From Bacteroidota bacterium (GTDB lineage: Bacteria; Bacteroidota; Bacteroidia; AKYH767-A; OLB10), in NCBI GenBank assembly GCA_016721435.1, contig JADKIC010000013.1, positions 23,854 through 87,853 on the forward strand: a stretch of DNA of 64,000 nucleotides. Reading direction: 5' to 3'. The number at the start of each line of letters is the position of its first letter. Position 1 is the stretch's first letter. Position numbers and translations under genes: made by a program. This document shows positions 28,349 to 37,535 of the stretch, piece by piece. Below the pieces are notes generated by a model that was given only the letters and a program-made list of their open reading frames with translations, ran no database searches and was not told the DNA's origin.

Positions 28349-28685
28349 CTTATCTTCTCCCATCATATTTGACGAGACTGGATGTGGCACTAACTGAGTT
28401 GAACGTGAAACGTTCAACGTTTAAAGTTTAAGTTCAAAGTTTAAGGTTTAAGGTTTAAGGTTTAAAGTTTAAGGTGGCGAGATGAAGTAGTATCGTTAAA
28501 ATAAAACACATCAAATTTTAATTAATTGATAATCAAATATTTGAAACAATACGGCTACTAACACTTAAACATTGAACATTGAACTTTAAACGTTAAACAT
28601 TGAACTTTTCTCTTCAGCCTTCGGCTGAAGAGATCAGGGTTGCCAAGGCTTCATAGGGCACAGTCCCTCCACCTTTCTTGATAAG
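28349..28685 (-). promoter_or_regulatory. SAM-I (S-box) riboswitch with an oversized P3 arm, controlling metH
   Basis: Read on the minus strand. P1 is CTTATC (28685-28680) pairing with GATAAG (28354-28349). The 5' core contains GGTGGAGGGACTGTGCCC, TATGAAGCC and GGCAACC (ending 28638). The 3' core contains TTAGTGCCACATCC (about 28393-28380). P4 is TCTCGTC/GATGGGA with loop AAATAT. All fit the SAM-I consensus. The P3 strands CTGA (28637-28634) and TCAG (28397-28394) are separated by about 236 bases instead of a short loop. The insert starts with a perfect 11-bp hairpin (28609-28633) and is otherwise made of TTTAAACTTTGAAC-like words. The total is 337 nt, against roughly 100-120 normally. SAM binding should favour the terminator at 28281-28313. 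Confidence 0.92.
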
Positions 28686-28704
28686 CTAAATAAAGAACGA
28701 GGTG

Positions 28705-28733
28705 CAAAGGTATAAATAATTGACGGAATACAA
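28705..28733 (-). promoter_or_regulatory. Promoter of the metH riboswitch transcript
   Basis: Minus strand TACCTTTG at 28712-28705 (-7 consensus TAnnTTTG) and TTG at 28733-28731, 18 bases upstream. It places the start point a few bases before the riboswitch P1 helix. Confidence 0.65.
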
Positions 28734-28954
28734 TCTAGGAAGCGACCATCCCATTTTACCTGGTTTGACCAACTAAAATCCTCTCTCCTCCCGGTGGTCA
28801 TAAAGCATAGAAAATCCGCGAAAATCCGTGGAATCCGTTTCATCAGCGTTCCCGTTTCACCTTCGCAAAGTCATTACAGTCGTGTACTTTATGGGCGTAC
28901 CGAATGAGAATAATAATTTAATATACCTATTCCGGTTGATATTCAGGAGAAGAC

Positions 28955-28962
28955 TACCTTTG
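28955..28962 (+). promoter_or_regulatory. Candidate -7 promoter element of the OmpA-like gene
   Basis: TACCTTTG with a TTG at 28936-28938 (16-base spacing). It lies 28 bases before the ATG at 28990 and so excludes the upstream in-frame start at 28828. Confidence 0.55.
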
Positions 28963-28989
28963 CGCCTCTTAAAAGTAATTCCAATTACG

Positions 28990-30447
28990 ATGAAACGCTT
29001 CCTCATTCAACTGCTCTTTGCAACCATTTTACCTCTTAGCCTTTACTCACAAACCGCTGAACGTCCGTTTGCTATAGGCCTTTGGGGTGGTCTTACCCAA
29101 TACAATGGCGATCTGGGACAGGGGTTCTATAACAGTAAGGATCAGGATGCCCAAATGCATATCGGTCTGACCACCGCCTGGTTTATCAATAGTCATTTCG
29201 ACTTTTCGATGAATGCCACATTGGGGACGTATGGCTATCGTGAAAATGCCCTGAAGAATTTCGAAGCGGATCAATTGCAATGGAATGCCCATGTGCGTGC
29301 CAGCCTTTTTAAAGAGGAGCGGTTTAAAGTCAATCCCTATGGATTTGTAGGTATTGGTGTGGGTTATCTGAACAATATTAAAAATCCGGGAACAGATATT
29401 TTCGTTCCCTTTGGCGCAGGATTAAAAATCAGCATTACAGAAAGATTAGGTCTGCTGTTGCAGGAAACTTTCGCCTACACAGACCACGACAATCGTGACA
29501 AAGAAGAGCGGGACAATAACGATGCTTTTTTGATGCATAGCCTTGGTCTTACCTGGAATTTTGCTACCGCTAAAGATGAAGATAAGGACGGTGTAAGTGA
29601 TAAAAAAGATAAATGTCCGCAGACACCTGAAGGAACAACTGTAGATGCAGACGGTTGTCCGTTGGATCGCGATGGGGATGGTATTTCAGATCAGCTGGAT
29701 GCTTGCCCGGATGTGAAAGGTGTGGCTTCAGCGAAAGGATGTCCGGATAAGGATGGAGACAGTGTTGCCGACTCGATTGATAAATGCATCGATGTGGCAG
29801 GGCTTGTTACACTGGATCCCGCTACCAACGGCTGTCCTGATCAGGATGGAGATGGTGTAACGGATGCGGATGACCGTTGTCCGGAGATGAAAGGAACATT
29901 GGCGCTGAAAGGTTGTGTAGATACAGATGAAGATGGCGTCATTGATCCTGATGATCGTTGTCCGCAGGAGAAAGGAACCGTTGAATTAAAGGGATGTCCT
30001 GACAAAGATGGAGATATGGTTGCTGACATCGATGATAAATGTCCTGACAGTGCAGGCGTGGCTACCAATGGAGGATGTCCGGAAATTGCGAGCGCCGGAA
30101 CAACATTAGCAGCAAATGAACTTAAACCGGTATTATTTGAAACCGGCAGTGCAAACATTCGCTCCGGCTATTTCAAGATGCTGGACAATGTAGCAAAGAC
30201 GATGAACACTTATCCGAACTATAAGGCGGAGATCATCGGACATGCAGATAATACCGGCGATAAATTAAGGAACGAAACACTTTCACAACAACGTGCCGAC
30301 GCATTAAAGGCGTATCTCATCAAGAAAGGAATTGCTGAAAACCGCATCAGCACAAAAGGAATGGGAGATGGAAATCCTGCCGGAGATAATGCTACTTCAT
30401 CAGGAAGAACGATGAACCGCAGGGCTGAAATAAAAATTGAATATTAA
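28990..30447 (+). CDS. OmpA-family outer-membrane protein with thrombospondin type 3 repeats
   Basis: 485 residues from the ATG at 28990. Signal peptide MKRFLIQLLFATILPLSLYS; beta-barrel domain about 25-195 (GLWGGLTQYNGDLGQGFYN...LTWNFATA); then about six calcium-binding thrombospondin type 3 repeats (about 197-365), each of the form DKDGDGVxDxxDxCP; and a C-terminal OmpA peptidoglycan-binding domain (about 370-485) with FETGSANI, GHADNTGD, LSQQRADALKAYL and NRRAEIKIEY. It anchors the outer membrane to peptidoglycan, the stalk being stiffened by Ca2+. A common architecture in Bacteroidota. Single gene, divergent from metH, intact. Confidence 0.93.
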   Translation: MKRFLIQLLFATILPLSLYSQTAERPFAIGLWGGLTQYNGDLGQGFYNSKDQDAQMHIGLTTAWFINSHFDFSMNATLGTYGYRENALKNFEADQLQWNAHVRASLFKEERFKVNPYGFVGIGVGYLNNIKNPGTDIFVPFGAGLKISITERLGLLLQETFAYTDHDNRDKEERDNNDAFLMHSLGLTWNFATAKDEDKDGVSDKKDKCPQTPEGTTVDADGCPLDRDGDGISDQLDACPDVKGVASAKGCPDKDGDSVADSIDKCIDVAGLVTLDPATNGCPDQDGDGVTDADDRCPEMKGTLALKGCVDTDEDGVIDPDDRCPQEKGTVELKGCPDKDGDMVADIDDKCPDSAGVATNGGCPEIASAGTTLAANELKPVLFETGSANIRSGYFKMLDNVAKTMNTYPNYKAEIIGHADNTGDKLRNETLSQQRADALKAYLIKKGIAENRISTKGMGDGNPAGDNATSSGRTMNRRAEIKIEY

Positions 30448-30525
30448 TTCGCGTTTACCATTATACAATCGTTTGCGTCGTAAATATTCCTTCTCGACCG
30501 TAGCGATAAAACTTTATACTGATTC

Positions 30526-31104
30526 ATGGACTACTTTCTCATCTACAAACCCTTCGGCGTGCACTCTCAATTCAAACCGGATGGAGAGAAGCCCGGATTA
30601 GGTACGCTTCATGATTTTCCAAAGGATGTGTATCCTGTAGGTCGTTTGGATGCAGATAGCGAAGGGCTTTTATTGTTGACGAACGATACTGCTATCAACA
30701 AGCGATTATTACATCCCCGTTTTAAACATCACCGCACTTATCTGATACAAGTAGAAGGGACGATTACGCAGGAAGCCATTGATAAGCTATGCGCTGGCGT
30801 TAGTATCAGCATAGATGGCAGGGAACATTTTACGGCACCGGCAAAAGCAAAAATTATTCCTCCACCGGAATTACCCGAAAGAAACCCGCCCATACGTTTT
30901 CGAAAGACGGTACCTGATTCCTGGTTAGAACTTACAATTACAGAGGGTAAAAACAGACAAGTGCGGAAGATGACAGCCGCAGTTGGTTTTCCGACATTAA
31001 GATTAGTCCGCTGGAAAATTGAAGATTTAACGATGGAAAATCCTGAACCTGGAATGGTGGTGGAGTTAGACAGAGATACGGTATTTAAGAAATTGAAGTT
31101 GTAA
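30526..31104 (+). CDS. rluE: 23S rRNA pseudouridine synthase, RluE/RsuA family
   Basis: 192-residue RsuA-family enzyme without an S4 domain, like RluE, which modifies U2457 of 23S rRNA in E. coli. YFLIYKPFGVHSQ opens the catalytic domain. The catalytic Asp is Asp42 in GRLDADSEGLLLLTND. HHRTYLIQVEG and ITEGKNRQVRKMTAAVGFPTLRLVRW complete the family pattern. The target uridine is inferred from similarity of layout and length; other small RsuA-like enzymes cannot be excluded. Follows the OmpA-like gene by 78 bases. Intact. Confidence 0.85.
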   Translation: MDYFLIYKPFGVHSQFKPDGEKPGLGTLHDFPKDVYPVGRLDADSEGLLLLTNDTAINKRLLHPRFKHHRTYLIQVEGTITQEAIDKLCAGVSISIDGREHFTAPAKAKIIPPPELPERNPPIRFRKTVPDSWLELTITEGKNRQVRKMTAAVGFPTLRLVRWKIEDLTMENPEPGMVVELDRDTVFKKLKL

Positions 31105-31277
31105 GGAATGATAAAGTCGGTGTTTTGTAAGATATCGACATCCTTCTGCGCCTCTCTCTGCGTCTCAGCGAACTTTCGGAAACCTGATTTGCGCCGTGAT
31201 AATTTTGACAATGCTTTTAGATAAATAATAACATTCGGTTAATTTTCAACGAATGGCCTCGATATAGAATATTCTGC

Positions 31278-31285
31278 TATTTTTG
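31278..31285 (+). promoter_or_regulatory. Candidate -7 promoter element of the S9 peptidase gene
   Basis: TATTTTTG, 21 bases before the ATG at 31307. It overlaps the alternative TTG start at 31283, so the later start is preferred. Confidence 0.4.
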
Positions 31286-31306
31286 AATCAAATAATCACT
31301 TCATTC

Positions 31307-33355
31307 ATGAAAAATCTTGCAGCAATTGTATTACTATTCAGTAGCGTGGTTAGCCTTTCGGCCCAGACCCTTACTCCGGAAGCACTGGTTCAATTAGCCC
31401 GTGTCGCTGATCCACGAATTTCACCTGATGGAAAAACGGTCATCTACAATGTAAGAAACTTTGACATCGCTGCGAATAAAGGGCAAAGCGACATTTTCCT
31501 AATTCCTGTAAATGGCGGTACTCCGATACCGTTAGCAAAATCTTCTGCTGATGAAGGCAGCGCCCGCTGGCGTCCGGACGGAAAAAAAATTGGTTTTCTG
31601 ATGGCCGATAAAAACGGAGACACCCAATTATGGGAGGTGAATCCGGATGGTAGCATTCCATTACAAGTCACTTCTATTGCAGGAGGAATCAGTAATTTCG
31701 GATATTCGAAAACGTTATCTCGTATATGGTACAGTGCCGATGTCAAACTGGATAAAAAGCCCAGCGAAATTTATCCTGATCTTCCTAAAGCAGATGGTGC
31801 ACGTATCATTGACGGACTGATGTTTAAACACTGGAATGCCTGGCATGATTACGCGTACAGTCATCTTTTCATTGCTAGTTACTCCAATGGTACCGTTGGA
31901 CAAGGTGTGGACATTATGCCTGGAGAACGCTGGGATGCCCCTACCGGTCCTTTCGGAGGAGATGAGCAAGTGATGTTTTCACCGGATGGAAAGAAGCTGG
32001 CTTACACCTGCAAGAAACTCAACGGAACCGATGCGGCAGTAAGCACTAATACTGATATTTATCTGTATGACCTTCTGAGCGGAACCACCTCGAATCTCAC
32101 CGAGGGCATGAATGGCTATGACAATGACCCTTGCTGGTCACCCGACGGGAAGAAATTACTCTGGCTGAGCATGGAAAAAGCGGGCTACGAAAGTGATCGC
32201 AACCGCCTCTTTCAATACACAGTTGAGACCAAACAGAAAACCGAACTCCTCCCGACATTTGATTATTCCGTTGACAATCTCGCCTGGAGTGACGATAGTC
32301 GCAGTATTGTACTCACCGCAGCCAAGAATGCCACCAAACAAATTTTTATCTATGATTCCTTCCTGAAAAGTGCCATGCCTTTACGACAAGTGACAACGGC
32401 ACAAGCGGATTACAATGAAATCACTGTGGCCGGAACAAGTAAAGCTTTAAGCATTATTGCCAGTCGTACGGATATGACCATGCCTTCCGAATTATTCAAT
32501 GTGAATGCACAGACCGGTGAAGCGAAAATGATTACCAATACCAATCCGGATAGCTGGGGAAAATTGAAAAAGAGCAACGTGACGAAGCGTATGGTTAAAA
32601 CAACCGATGGAAAAGACATGCTGGTCTGGGTGATTTATCCACCCGATTTTGATCCGGCGAAAAAATATCCGACTCTGCTCTATTGCCAGGGCGGACCACA
32701 GAGTGTCGTGAGCCAGACTTTCAGTTACCGTTGGAATTTCAGTCTCATCGCCGCTCAGGGATATATTGTTGTAGCACCTAACCGTCGCGGGTTACCGTCG
32801 TTTGGAGAAGAGTGGAATGATCAGATTGCCGGTGATTGGGGCGGACAAGCGATGAACGATTTGCTTTCTGCGATCGATGATGTAAGTAAAGAAAATTATG
32901 TAGACAAAAACAGACTTGGTGCTGTGGGTGCCAGCTTCGGCGGTTACTCTGTTTATTGGTTAGCCGGACATCATAATAAGCGTTTTAAAGCCTTCATTTC
33001 ACACTGCGGAGTATTTAATCTTGAGTCTGAGTATGCGGCTACTGAAGAAATTTTCTTCGCACACCATGATATGGATGGCAACTACTGGGATAATCCAAAA
33101 CCGAAAAGTTTCGATGCCTTCTCCCCTCATAAATTTGTTCAAAACTGGGATACACCCATATTAGTCATTCATAACGAGAAAGATTTTCGTGTACCGTTGA
33201 ATCAGGGCATGGAAGCTTTTACAGCTGCGCAATTACAAAAAGTACCCAGTCGGTTTCTTTACTTTCCGGATGAAGGACATCATGTGTTGAAGCCGCAGAA
33301 TAGTATTTTGTGGAATAGAGTATTTTTCGATTTCCTTAAAACTTATCTTAAATAA
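31307..33355 (+). CDS. S9-family prolyl oligopeptidase-like peptidase, secreted
   Basis: 682 residues from the ATG at 31307. Signal peptide MKNLAAIVLLFSSVVSLSAQ. Residues about 25-420 form a WD40-like beta-propeller with repeated SPDGKK/RPDGKK blades (ISPDGKTVIYNV, FSPDGKKLAYTC, WSPDGKKLLWLS). The C-terminal alpha/beta-hydrolase has Ser543 in GASFGGY, Asp626 in EKDFRVP and His658 in PDEGHH. Closest in layout to dipeptidyl-peptidase V or acylaminoacyl-peptidase-like enzymes, cleaving short peptides in the periplasm or outside. The start was moved from 31283 because that position overlaps the promoter. Intact, monocistronic. Confidence 0.92.
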   Translation: MKNLAAIVLLFSSVVSLSAQTLTPEALVQLARVADPRISPDGKTVIYNVRNFDIAANKGQSDIFLIPVNGGTPIPLAKSSADEGSARWRPDGKKIGFLMADKNGDTQLWEVNPDGSIPLQVTSIAGGISNFGYSKTLSRIWYSADVKLDKKPSEIYPDLPKADGARIIDGLMFKHWNAWHDYAYSHLFIASYSNGTVGQGVDIMPGERWDAPTGPFGGDEQVMFSPDGKKLAYTCKKLNGTDAAVSTNTDIYLYDLLSGTTSNLTEGMNGYDNDPCWSPDGKKLLWLSMEKAGYESDRNRLFQYTVETKQKTELLPTFDYSVDNLAWSDDSRSIVLTAAKNATKQIFIYDSFLKSAMPLRQVTTAQADYNEITVAGTSKALSIIASRTDMTMPSELFNVNAQTGEAKMITNTNPDSWGKLKKSNVTKRMVKTTDGKDMLVWVIYPPDFDPAKKYPTLLYCQGGPQSVVSQTFSYRWNFSLIAAQGYIVVAPNRRGLPSFGEEWNDQIAGDWGGQAMNDLLSAIDDVSKENYVDKNRLGAVGASFGGYSVYWLAGHHNKRFKAFISHCGVFNLESEYAATEEIFFAHHDMDGNYWDNPKPKSFDAFSPHKFVQNWDTPILVIHNEKDFRVPLNQGMEAFTAAQLQKVPSRFLYFPDEGHHVLKPQNSILWNRVFFDFLKTYLK

Positions 33356-33359
33356 AAAC

Positions 33360-33832
33360 TTAAGGCGGGGTTACGAAATACGAATATACCCGGAAGTGTG
33401 ATAAGAAAGAGGAGCCCCTCCTCTTTCTTATCTCTACTTCGGATACGAATATAAGAATTACGAATTTTACGAAACCGAGAATAATACGAAAGTACGAAAT
33501 ACGAAATACGAAAGAGTGAAATACGAAAATACGAAAGAGAGAAATACGAAAGTACAAAATACGAAAGGATATCAATTAAGGCTAGACTTGTGATGTTGAA
33601 TCAGCGAAAATCTTAAAAATCAGCGTCATCAGCGTTCTCTCTAAAATATTAATGTATTGAAAATTATATATGCATCATCGGAAGTTTATAAAGGAGAGAG
33701 CGAAATACTAAAGAGTACGAAAGGGCGAAACCTGCCTGCCGTCAGGCAGGTACGAAAAGAGTGAAAAGGCTGTACGAATTTGAGTGTAATAAATTTTTGT
33801 GGGGTTGGCTATTACATCACAGGCCGTATCTC
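33360..33832. repeat. Gene-free repeat region: ACGAAATACGAAA words, a perfect hairpin and a CCTGCC palindrome
   Basis: A perfect inverted repeat with a 15-bp stem and loop CCC lies at 33400-33432 (GATAAGAAAGAGGAG/CTCCTCTTTCTTATC); it may terminate the S9 peptidase transcript but has no T-run. ACGAAATACGAAAG words fill 33440-33570. An ATCAGCGTCATCAGCGTTCT segment lies near 33620. CCTGCCTG/CAGGCAGG at 33731-33750 is a copy of the CCTGCC palindrome also found near 35.57 and 41.1 kb. Confidence 0.7.
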
Positions 33833-34186
33833 TTACGGCTTATTACTTTTAGCTTGTTCCACGCTTAGGCGCGTGATGACTTCGTCGTACATGGTGTGAA
33901 AATATTCGGGTTCGGAGCGGTAGTATTCGAGGCTTTTGCGAAATTGAGCGGAAGATATTTTATGCTTGTTAAAAACATATCGATAGCGGCCGTAAGCTTC
34001 AGCTTTCAAAGTATCATTTCTTCCCAGGCCTTTTAGTTGGATGGTGGCCTCTATCAAATGAATATCTGCCAGGACCACAATCATGGAATCGCGGGGAATT
34101 ACATCTGCAGGCACCTTCACTTCCGGCTTACTGCATGCAGTTATTAGGATTAGAAATGACAGCAGCAAATATGTTCTGAACTTCAT
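33833..34186 (-). CDS. DUF4296 lipoprotein
   Basis: 117-residue protein with signal peptide KFRTYLLLSFLILITAC and lipobox ITAC. The mature part matches the DUF4296 pattern: DSMIVVLADIHLIEA, a YRYVFNKHKIS segment and SLEYYRSEPEYFHTMYDEVI. Helical, function unknown. It starts 6 bases after the pyrC stop on the same strand. From memory, DUF4296 genes are often found near pyrC in Bacteroidota, so the link may be conserved. Intact. Confidence 0.85.
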   Translation of the reverse strand: MKFRTYLLLSFLILITACSKPEVKVPADVIPRDSMIVVLADIHLIEATIQLKGLGRNDTLKAEAYGRYRYVFNKHKISSAQFRKSLEYYRSEPEYFHTMYDEVITRLSVEQAKSNKP

Positions 34187-34192
34187 GTCCTT

Positions 34193-35530
34193 CTAACGTT
34201 GAAAAAATAAACGGGAACCAATTTTACTTTCATCTATGCGACCATTGTCATAAACCAAATGTCCGTTCACGAAGGTCTGCAATATTTTTGATTTAAAACG
34301 ATGACCTTCAAAGGGTGACCATCCGCATTTATAGAGAATGTTTGCCGGCTCAACCGTCCAGGGATTATTCATATCAACCAGGACAAGGTCCGCAAAATAT
34401 CCTTCGCGGATATAACCACGGTCTTTAATTCTGAAGAGTGTGGCGGGGGCATGTGACATTTTCTCCACCACTTTCTCCATACTGATCCATCCATCGTGTA
34501 CACCATCTAACATCGCCACCACCGCATGTTGTACCAAGGGACCTCCGGAAGGACATTTAAAATAGGATTGTGATTTTTCTTCTTTTGTATGAGGCGCATG
34601 ATCAGTAGCAATCACGTCGATACGGTTATCCAATACGGCCCTTCGGATTTCATCTCTGTCGGAGGCTTTCTTCACCGCAGGATTCCATTTGATGAGATTG
34701 CCTTTTGTTAAATAATCCTGATCCGTAAACCAGAGGTGATGAATACAGGCTTCTGCAGTAATCAATTTTTGCTCTAATGGAATATCATTTCTGAACAGTT
34801 CTGTTTCCTTCGCGGTGGAGATGTGCAGGATGTGCAAACGGGTACCATGCTTTTTTGCTAATTCTACTGCGAACGAAGAAGATTTCCAGCAAGCTTCTTC
34901 ACTGCGGATGACCGGATGCTGTGAGGGTGGGACCATCTCCCCATAGGTGCGTAAGGCAGCTTCATGATTTGCCCTGATAGTAGCTTCATCCTCGCAATGT
35001 GTCGCTATTAACGTTTGCGCCCTGGAGAAAACAGATTCCAATATGGAAGCATTATCCACCAGCATATCTCCGGTGCTTGAACCCATAAAAATCTTTATGC
35101 CACAAACATTCTGCGCATTTGTTTTTAATACTTCTTCAAGATTATGATTCGTGGTTCCCATGAAAAAAGAGTAATTGGCCAGGGAACATTGAGCTGCTCG
35201 TTGGTACTTCTCTTCAAGTAATGCCTGTGTAGTTGCCTGCGGAACAGTGTTGGGCATTTCCATGTAAGAAGTGATTCCTCCTGCAACAGCGGCTCGCGCT
35301 TCTGTATAAATCTCTCCCTTATGCGTTAAACCCGGCTCCCGAAAATGCACCTGATCATCAATAGCACCCGGAATTAAATAATTGCCTTTCGCATCTATCT
35401 ACTGCAGACGTCCTGGAACTGAGATCTCCCCTCCTACTCTTTCGATGCGGTTATCTTTAATCAGGATATCGCCATCGATAATAACTCCTTCGTTGACGAT
35501 ACGGGCATTTCGGATGATAGTGGCAGCCAT
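34193..35530 (-). CDS. pyrC: Dihydroorotase, with an in-frame TAG at codon 44
   Basis: Zinc amidohydrolase that closes carbamoyl-aspartate to dihydroorotate in pyrimidine synthesis. The reading frame opens at the ATG at 35530 (MAATIIRNARIVNEGVIIDG) and is continuous with the main domain, except for one TAG (plus 35399-35401) between SVPGRLQ and IDAKGNYLIPG. The rest contains DDQVHFREPGLTHKGE, THCEDE, HILHIST, ATDHAPHTKEEK and the C-terminal VNGHLVYD. Full length with the TAG replaced would be about 445 residues, normal for the family. There is no frameshift, so this is a point change: sequencing error or real nonsense. A truncated start at 35350 would lose the first strands of the metal site and is unlikely. 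Confidence 0.88.
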
Positions 35531-35620
35531 ATTTATTGTAATTTATCATTCAATATTTTTTAAACCTGCCTGCTGCAGGCAGGCGCAGCGAGCGCAACGG
35601 TTTCGCAACGGCCGCAGCGG
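35531..35620. repeat. Short gap with a CCTGCCTGCTGCAGGCAGG palindrome
   Basis: CCTGCCTG CTG CAGGCAGG at about 35564-35582, same family as at 33731 and 41126, followed by GC-rich sequence up to the fumC stop. Confidence 0.6.
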
Positions 35621-37027
35621 CTATTTCGGCAAATCTCCAACCATATCCAGCGGGTTAACCCATTCGTCGAATTGTTCGGCGGTGAGGTATCCGAGTTTAA
35701 TGGCGGTTTCTTTTAATGTTCCTCCGTCACGGTGGGCGGTTTGTGCGATTTCCGCGGCTTTGTAATACCCGATATGTGTATTGAGTGCCGTTACCAGCAT
35801 CAATGAATTGTGAAGGTTACGATCAATGTTTTCCTTTATCGGTGCAATACCCACAGCACATTTATCATTGAAGGAAACACATACATCTCCAATCAATCGG
35901 GCAGAATGCAGGAAATTATAAATCATCACCGGCTTAAACACATTCAATTCAAAGTGACCTGTTGCACCACCGATATTGATGGCAACATCATTGCCCAAAA
36001 CCTGAGCTGCCACCATGGTCATCGCTTCGCATTGTGTGGGATTTACTTTTCCGGGCATGATGGAAGACCCCGGCTCATTGTCGGGAATAAAGAGTTCACC
36101 AATTCCACAACGCGGACCCGAAGCCAGGAGACGAATATCATTTCCGATCTTCATCATACTTACGGCTACTGTTTTTAAAGCACCATGCGCTTCCACTATG
36201 GCATCGTGTGCTGCCAATGCTTCGAACTTATTTTCCGCCGTGATGAAAGGTAAACCCGTCAGCTTGGCAATATTCATTGCCACATTCTCTGAATATCCTT
36301 TCGGTGTATTGATTCCGGTACCGACTGCTGTTCCACCCAATGCCAATTCGGCCAGATGAGGCAAGGTATGATTGATAGCGCGTAAACCATGATCAAGTTG
36401 AGATACGTATCCGCTGATTTCCTGTCCGAGAGTGAGCGGCGTGGCATCCATCAGATGAGTACGGCCAATTTTACCACATGCATAAACTCCTTCGCCTTTG
36501 CCGCTAAGGTGTCCCGTAATTTTCGGATACCCGGTATCGTTACCTCCACCAATGCCTTGTATGCGGCAATGTGCATAGCGGTGGGGAAAGTATCATTGGA
36601 AGATTGTGACTTGTTCACATCATCATTCGGATGAACAGCTTTCTTTTCATCGAGCAGACTTCCGCCATTTACCACATGCGCACGATAGGCGATGACTTCA
36701 TTTACATTCATATTGCTCTGCGTGCCCGAACCGGTTTGCCAGACCACCAGCGGAAACTGATCGTCGAGTTTTCCCTCGAGGATTTCATCGCAGATGCGTC
36801 CGATGAGCTCACATTTCTCCTGCGGCAACACACCGGCTTCCCTATTGGTGATAGCAGCAGCCTTCTTTAAGATAAGCGAAAGCACGGATAATTTCTTTGG
36901 GCATCCTGTTGATGTCCTGAGCGATTTTAAAGTTCTCGATAGAGCGCTGTGTTTGCGCGCCCCAATATACGTTGGCCGGTACCTGCACCGTACCCATCGT
37001 ATCCTTTTCAATTCTGTAGTCTGACAT
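35621..37027 (-). CDS. fumC: Fumarate hydratase class II, with two frameshifts
   Basis: Hydrates fumarate to malate in the TCA cycle. Three frames join into one normal protein of about 468 residues: MSDYRIEKDTMGTVQVPANVYWGAQTQRS... from 37027; ...TGSGTQSNMNVNEVIAYRA and HPNDDVNKSQSSNDTFPTAM in the middle; and MDATPLTLGQEISGYVSQ, the fumarase signature SSIMPGKVNPTQCEA and the C-terminal domain to 35621. Break 1 (about 36869) is one surplus A in the codons for LKKAAA. Break 2 (TTTT at plus 36469-36472) lacks one A on the coding strand; adding it gives MHVVKIGRTHLMDATPLTLG with the catalytic His. Two independent homopolymer errors in an essential-type gene support a consensus problem. Confidence 0.92.
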
Positions 37028-37042
37028 AATAATCTTCGGGGG

Positions 37043-37081
37043 TTACCACTAAGGCACAAAGGTCACTAGGACACTAAGGCC
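37043..37081 (+). repeat. CACTAAG-type repeat, left of the GxxExxY gene
   Basis: CCACTAAGGCACAAAGGTCA followed by CTAGGACACTAAGGC. Approximately the inverse of the repeat at 37497-37533. Confidence 0.65.
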
Positions 37082-37088
37082 AATATAT

Positions 37089-37496
37089 TTATTTTGGGAG
37101 TTTTGCAAATTCTTCAGTTACTAAGGGGACAAGACTCTTTGTTATATTATCAGTATGAAAATTGATAAGAAGTCCTTTGGGTTTCTGTGTTAATTTAAGA
37201 TAGGAAAGCAACTGTGCTTTAAATACAGGATGTATTGTTTCTGTTGCTTTAATTTCAACGACAATCAAATGCTCTACTAATAAATCCAACTCAAGTACTT
37301 GCCCCAGGTCCTTTCCTTTATAACTTACCGGCACGCGCACTTTGGACCAAACTTCCAACCCTCTTGATTCAAGCTCATCAAAGAGGCACTGATGATAAAT
37401 TGACTCCAATAAACCGGGACCTAATTCCGAATGTACTTCAATTGCACAAGCCACAATCTTATATGAAAGATCATTAATATACTTTTGAGTAATCAT
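37089..37496 (-). CDS. GxxExxY protein (PD-(D/E)xK-like fold)
   Basis: 135 residues. The name-giving motif is GPGLLESIY near residue 27. A nuclease-like core follows: ELDLLVEHLIVVEIKA has the Asp...Glu-x-Lys arrangement of PD-(D/E)xK enzymes. QLLSYLKLTQKPKGLLINF is the conserved C-terminal helix-strand. The function of the family is not established; members are scattered through Bacteroidota genomes. Here the gene is tightly bracketed by inverted CACTAAG repeats and sits alone between fumC and prfB, which looks like an inserted cassette. Intact. Confidence 0.88.
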   Translation of the reverse strand: MITQKYINDLSYKIVACAIEVHSELGPGLLESIYHQCLFDELESRGLEVWSKVRVPVSYKGKDLGQVLELDLLVEHLIVVEIKATETIHPVFKAQLLSYLKLTQKPKGLLINFHTDNITKSLVPLVTEEFAKLPK

Positions 37497-37533
37497 CTTA
37501 GTGCTCTTAGTGTCCTAAGTGTCTTAGTGGTCA
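37497..37533 (-). repeat. CACTAAG-type repeat, right of the GxxExxY gene
   Basis: Minus strand: CCACTAAGACACTTAGGACA followed by CTAAGAGCACTAAG, ending at the GxxExxY start codon and 3 bases from the prfB stop. Confidence 0.65.
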
Positions 37534-37535
37534 TT

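Noticed and set aside
28443..28600. Independent small RNA or gene between metH and the OmpA-like gene
   Set aside because: This stretch is the inside of the SAM riboswitch P3 arm; no open frame or separate promoter was seen.
33400..33432. Certain intrinsic terminator
   Set aside because: The 15-bp stem is perfect, but no T-run follows on either strand, so I only list it as a hairpin.
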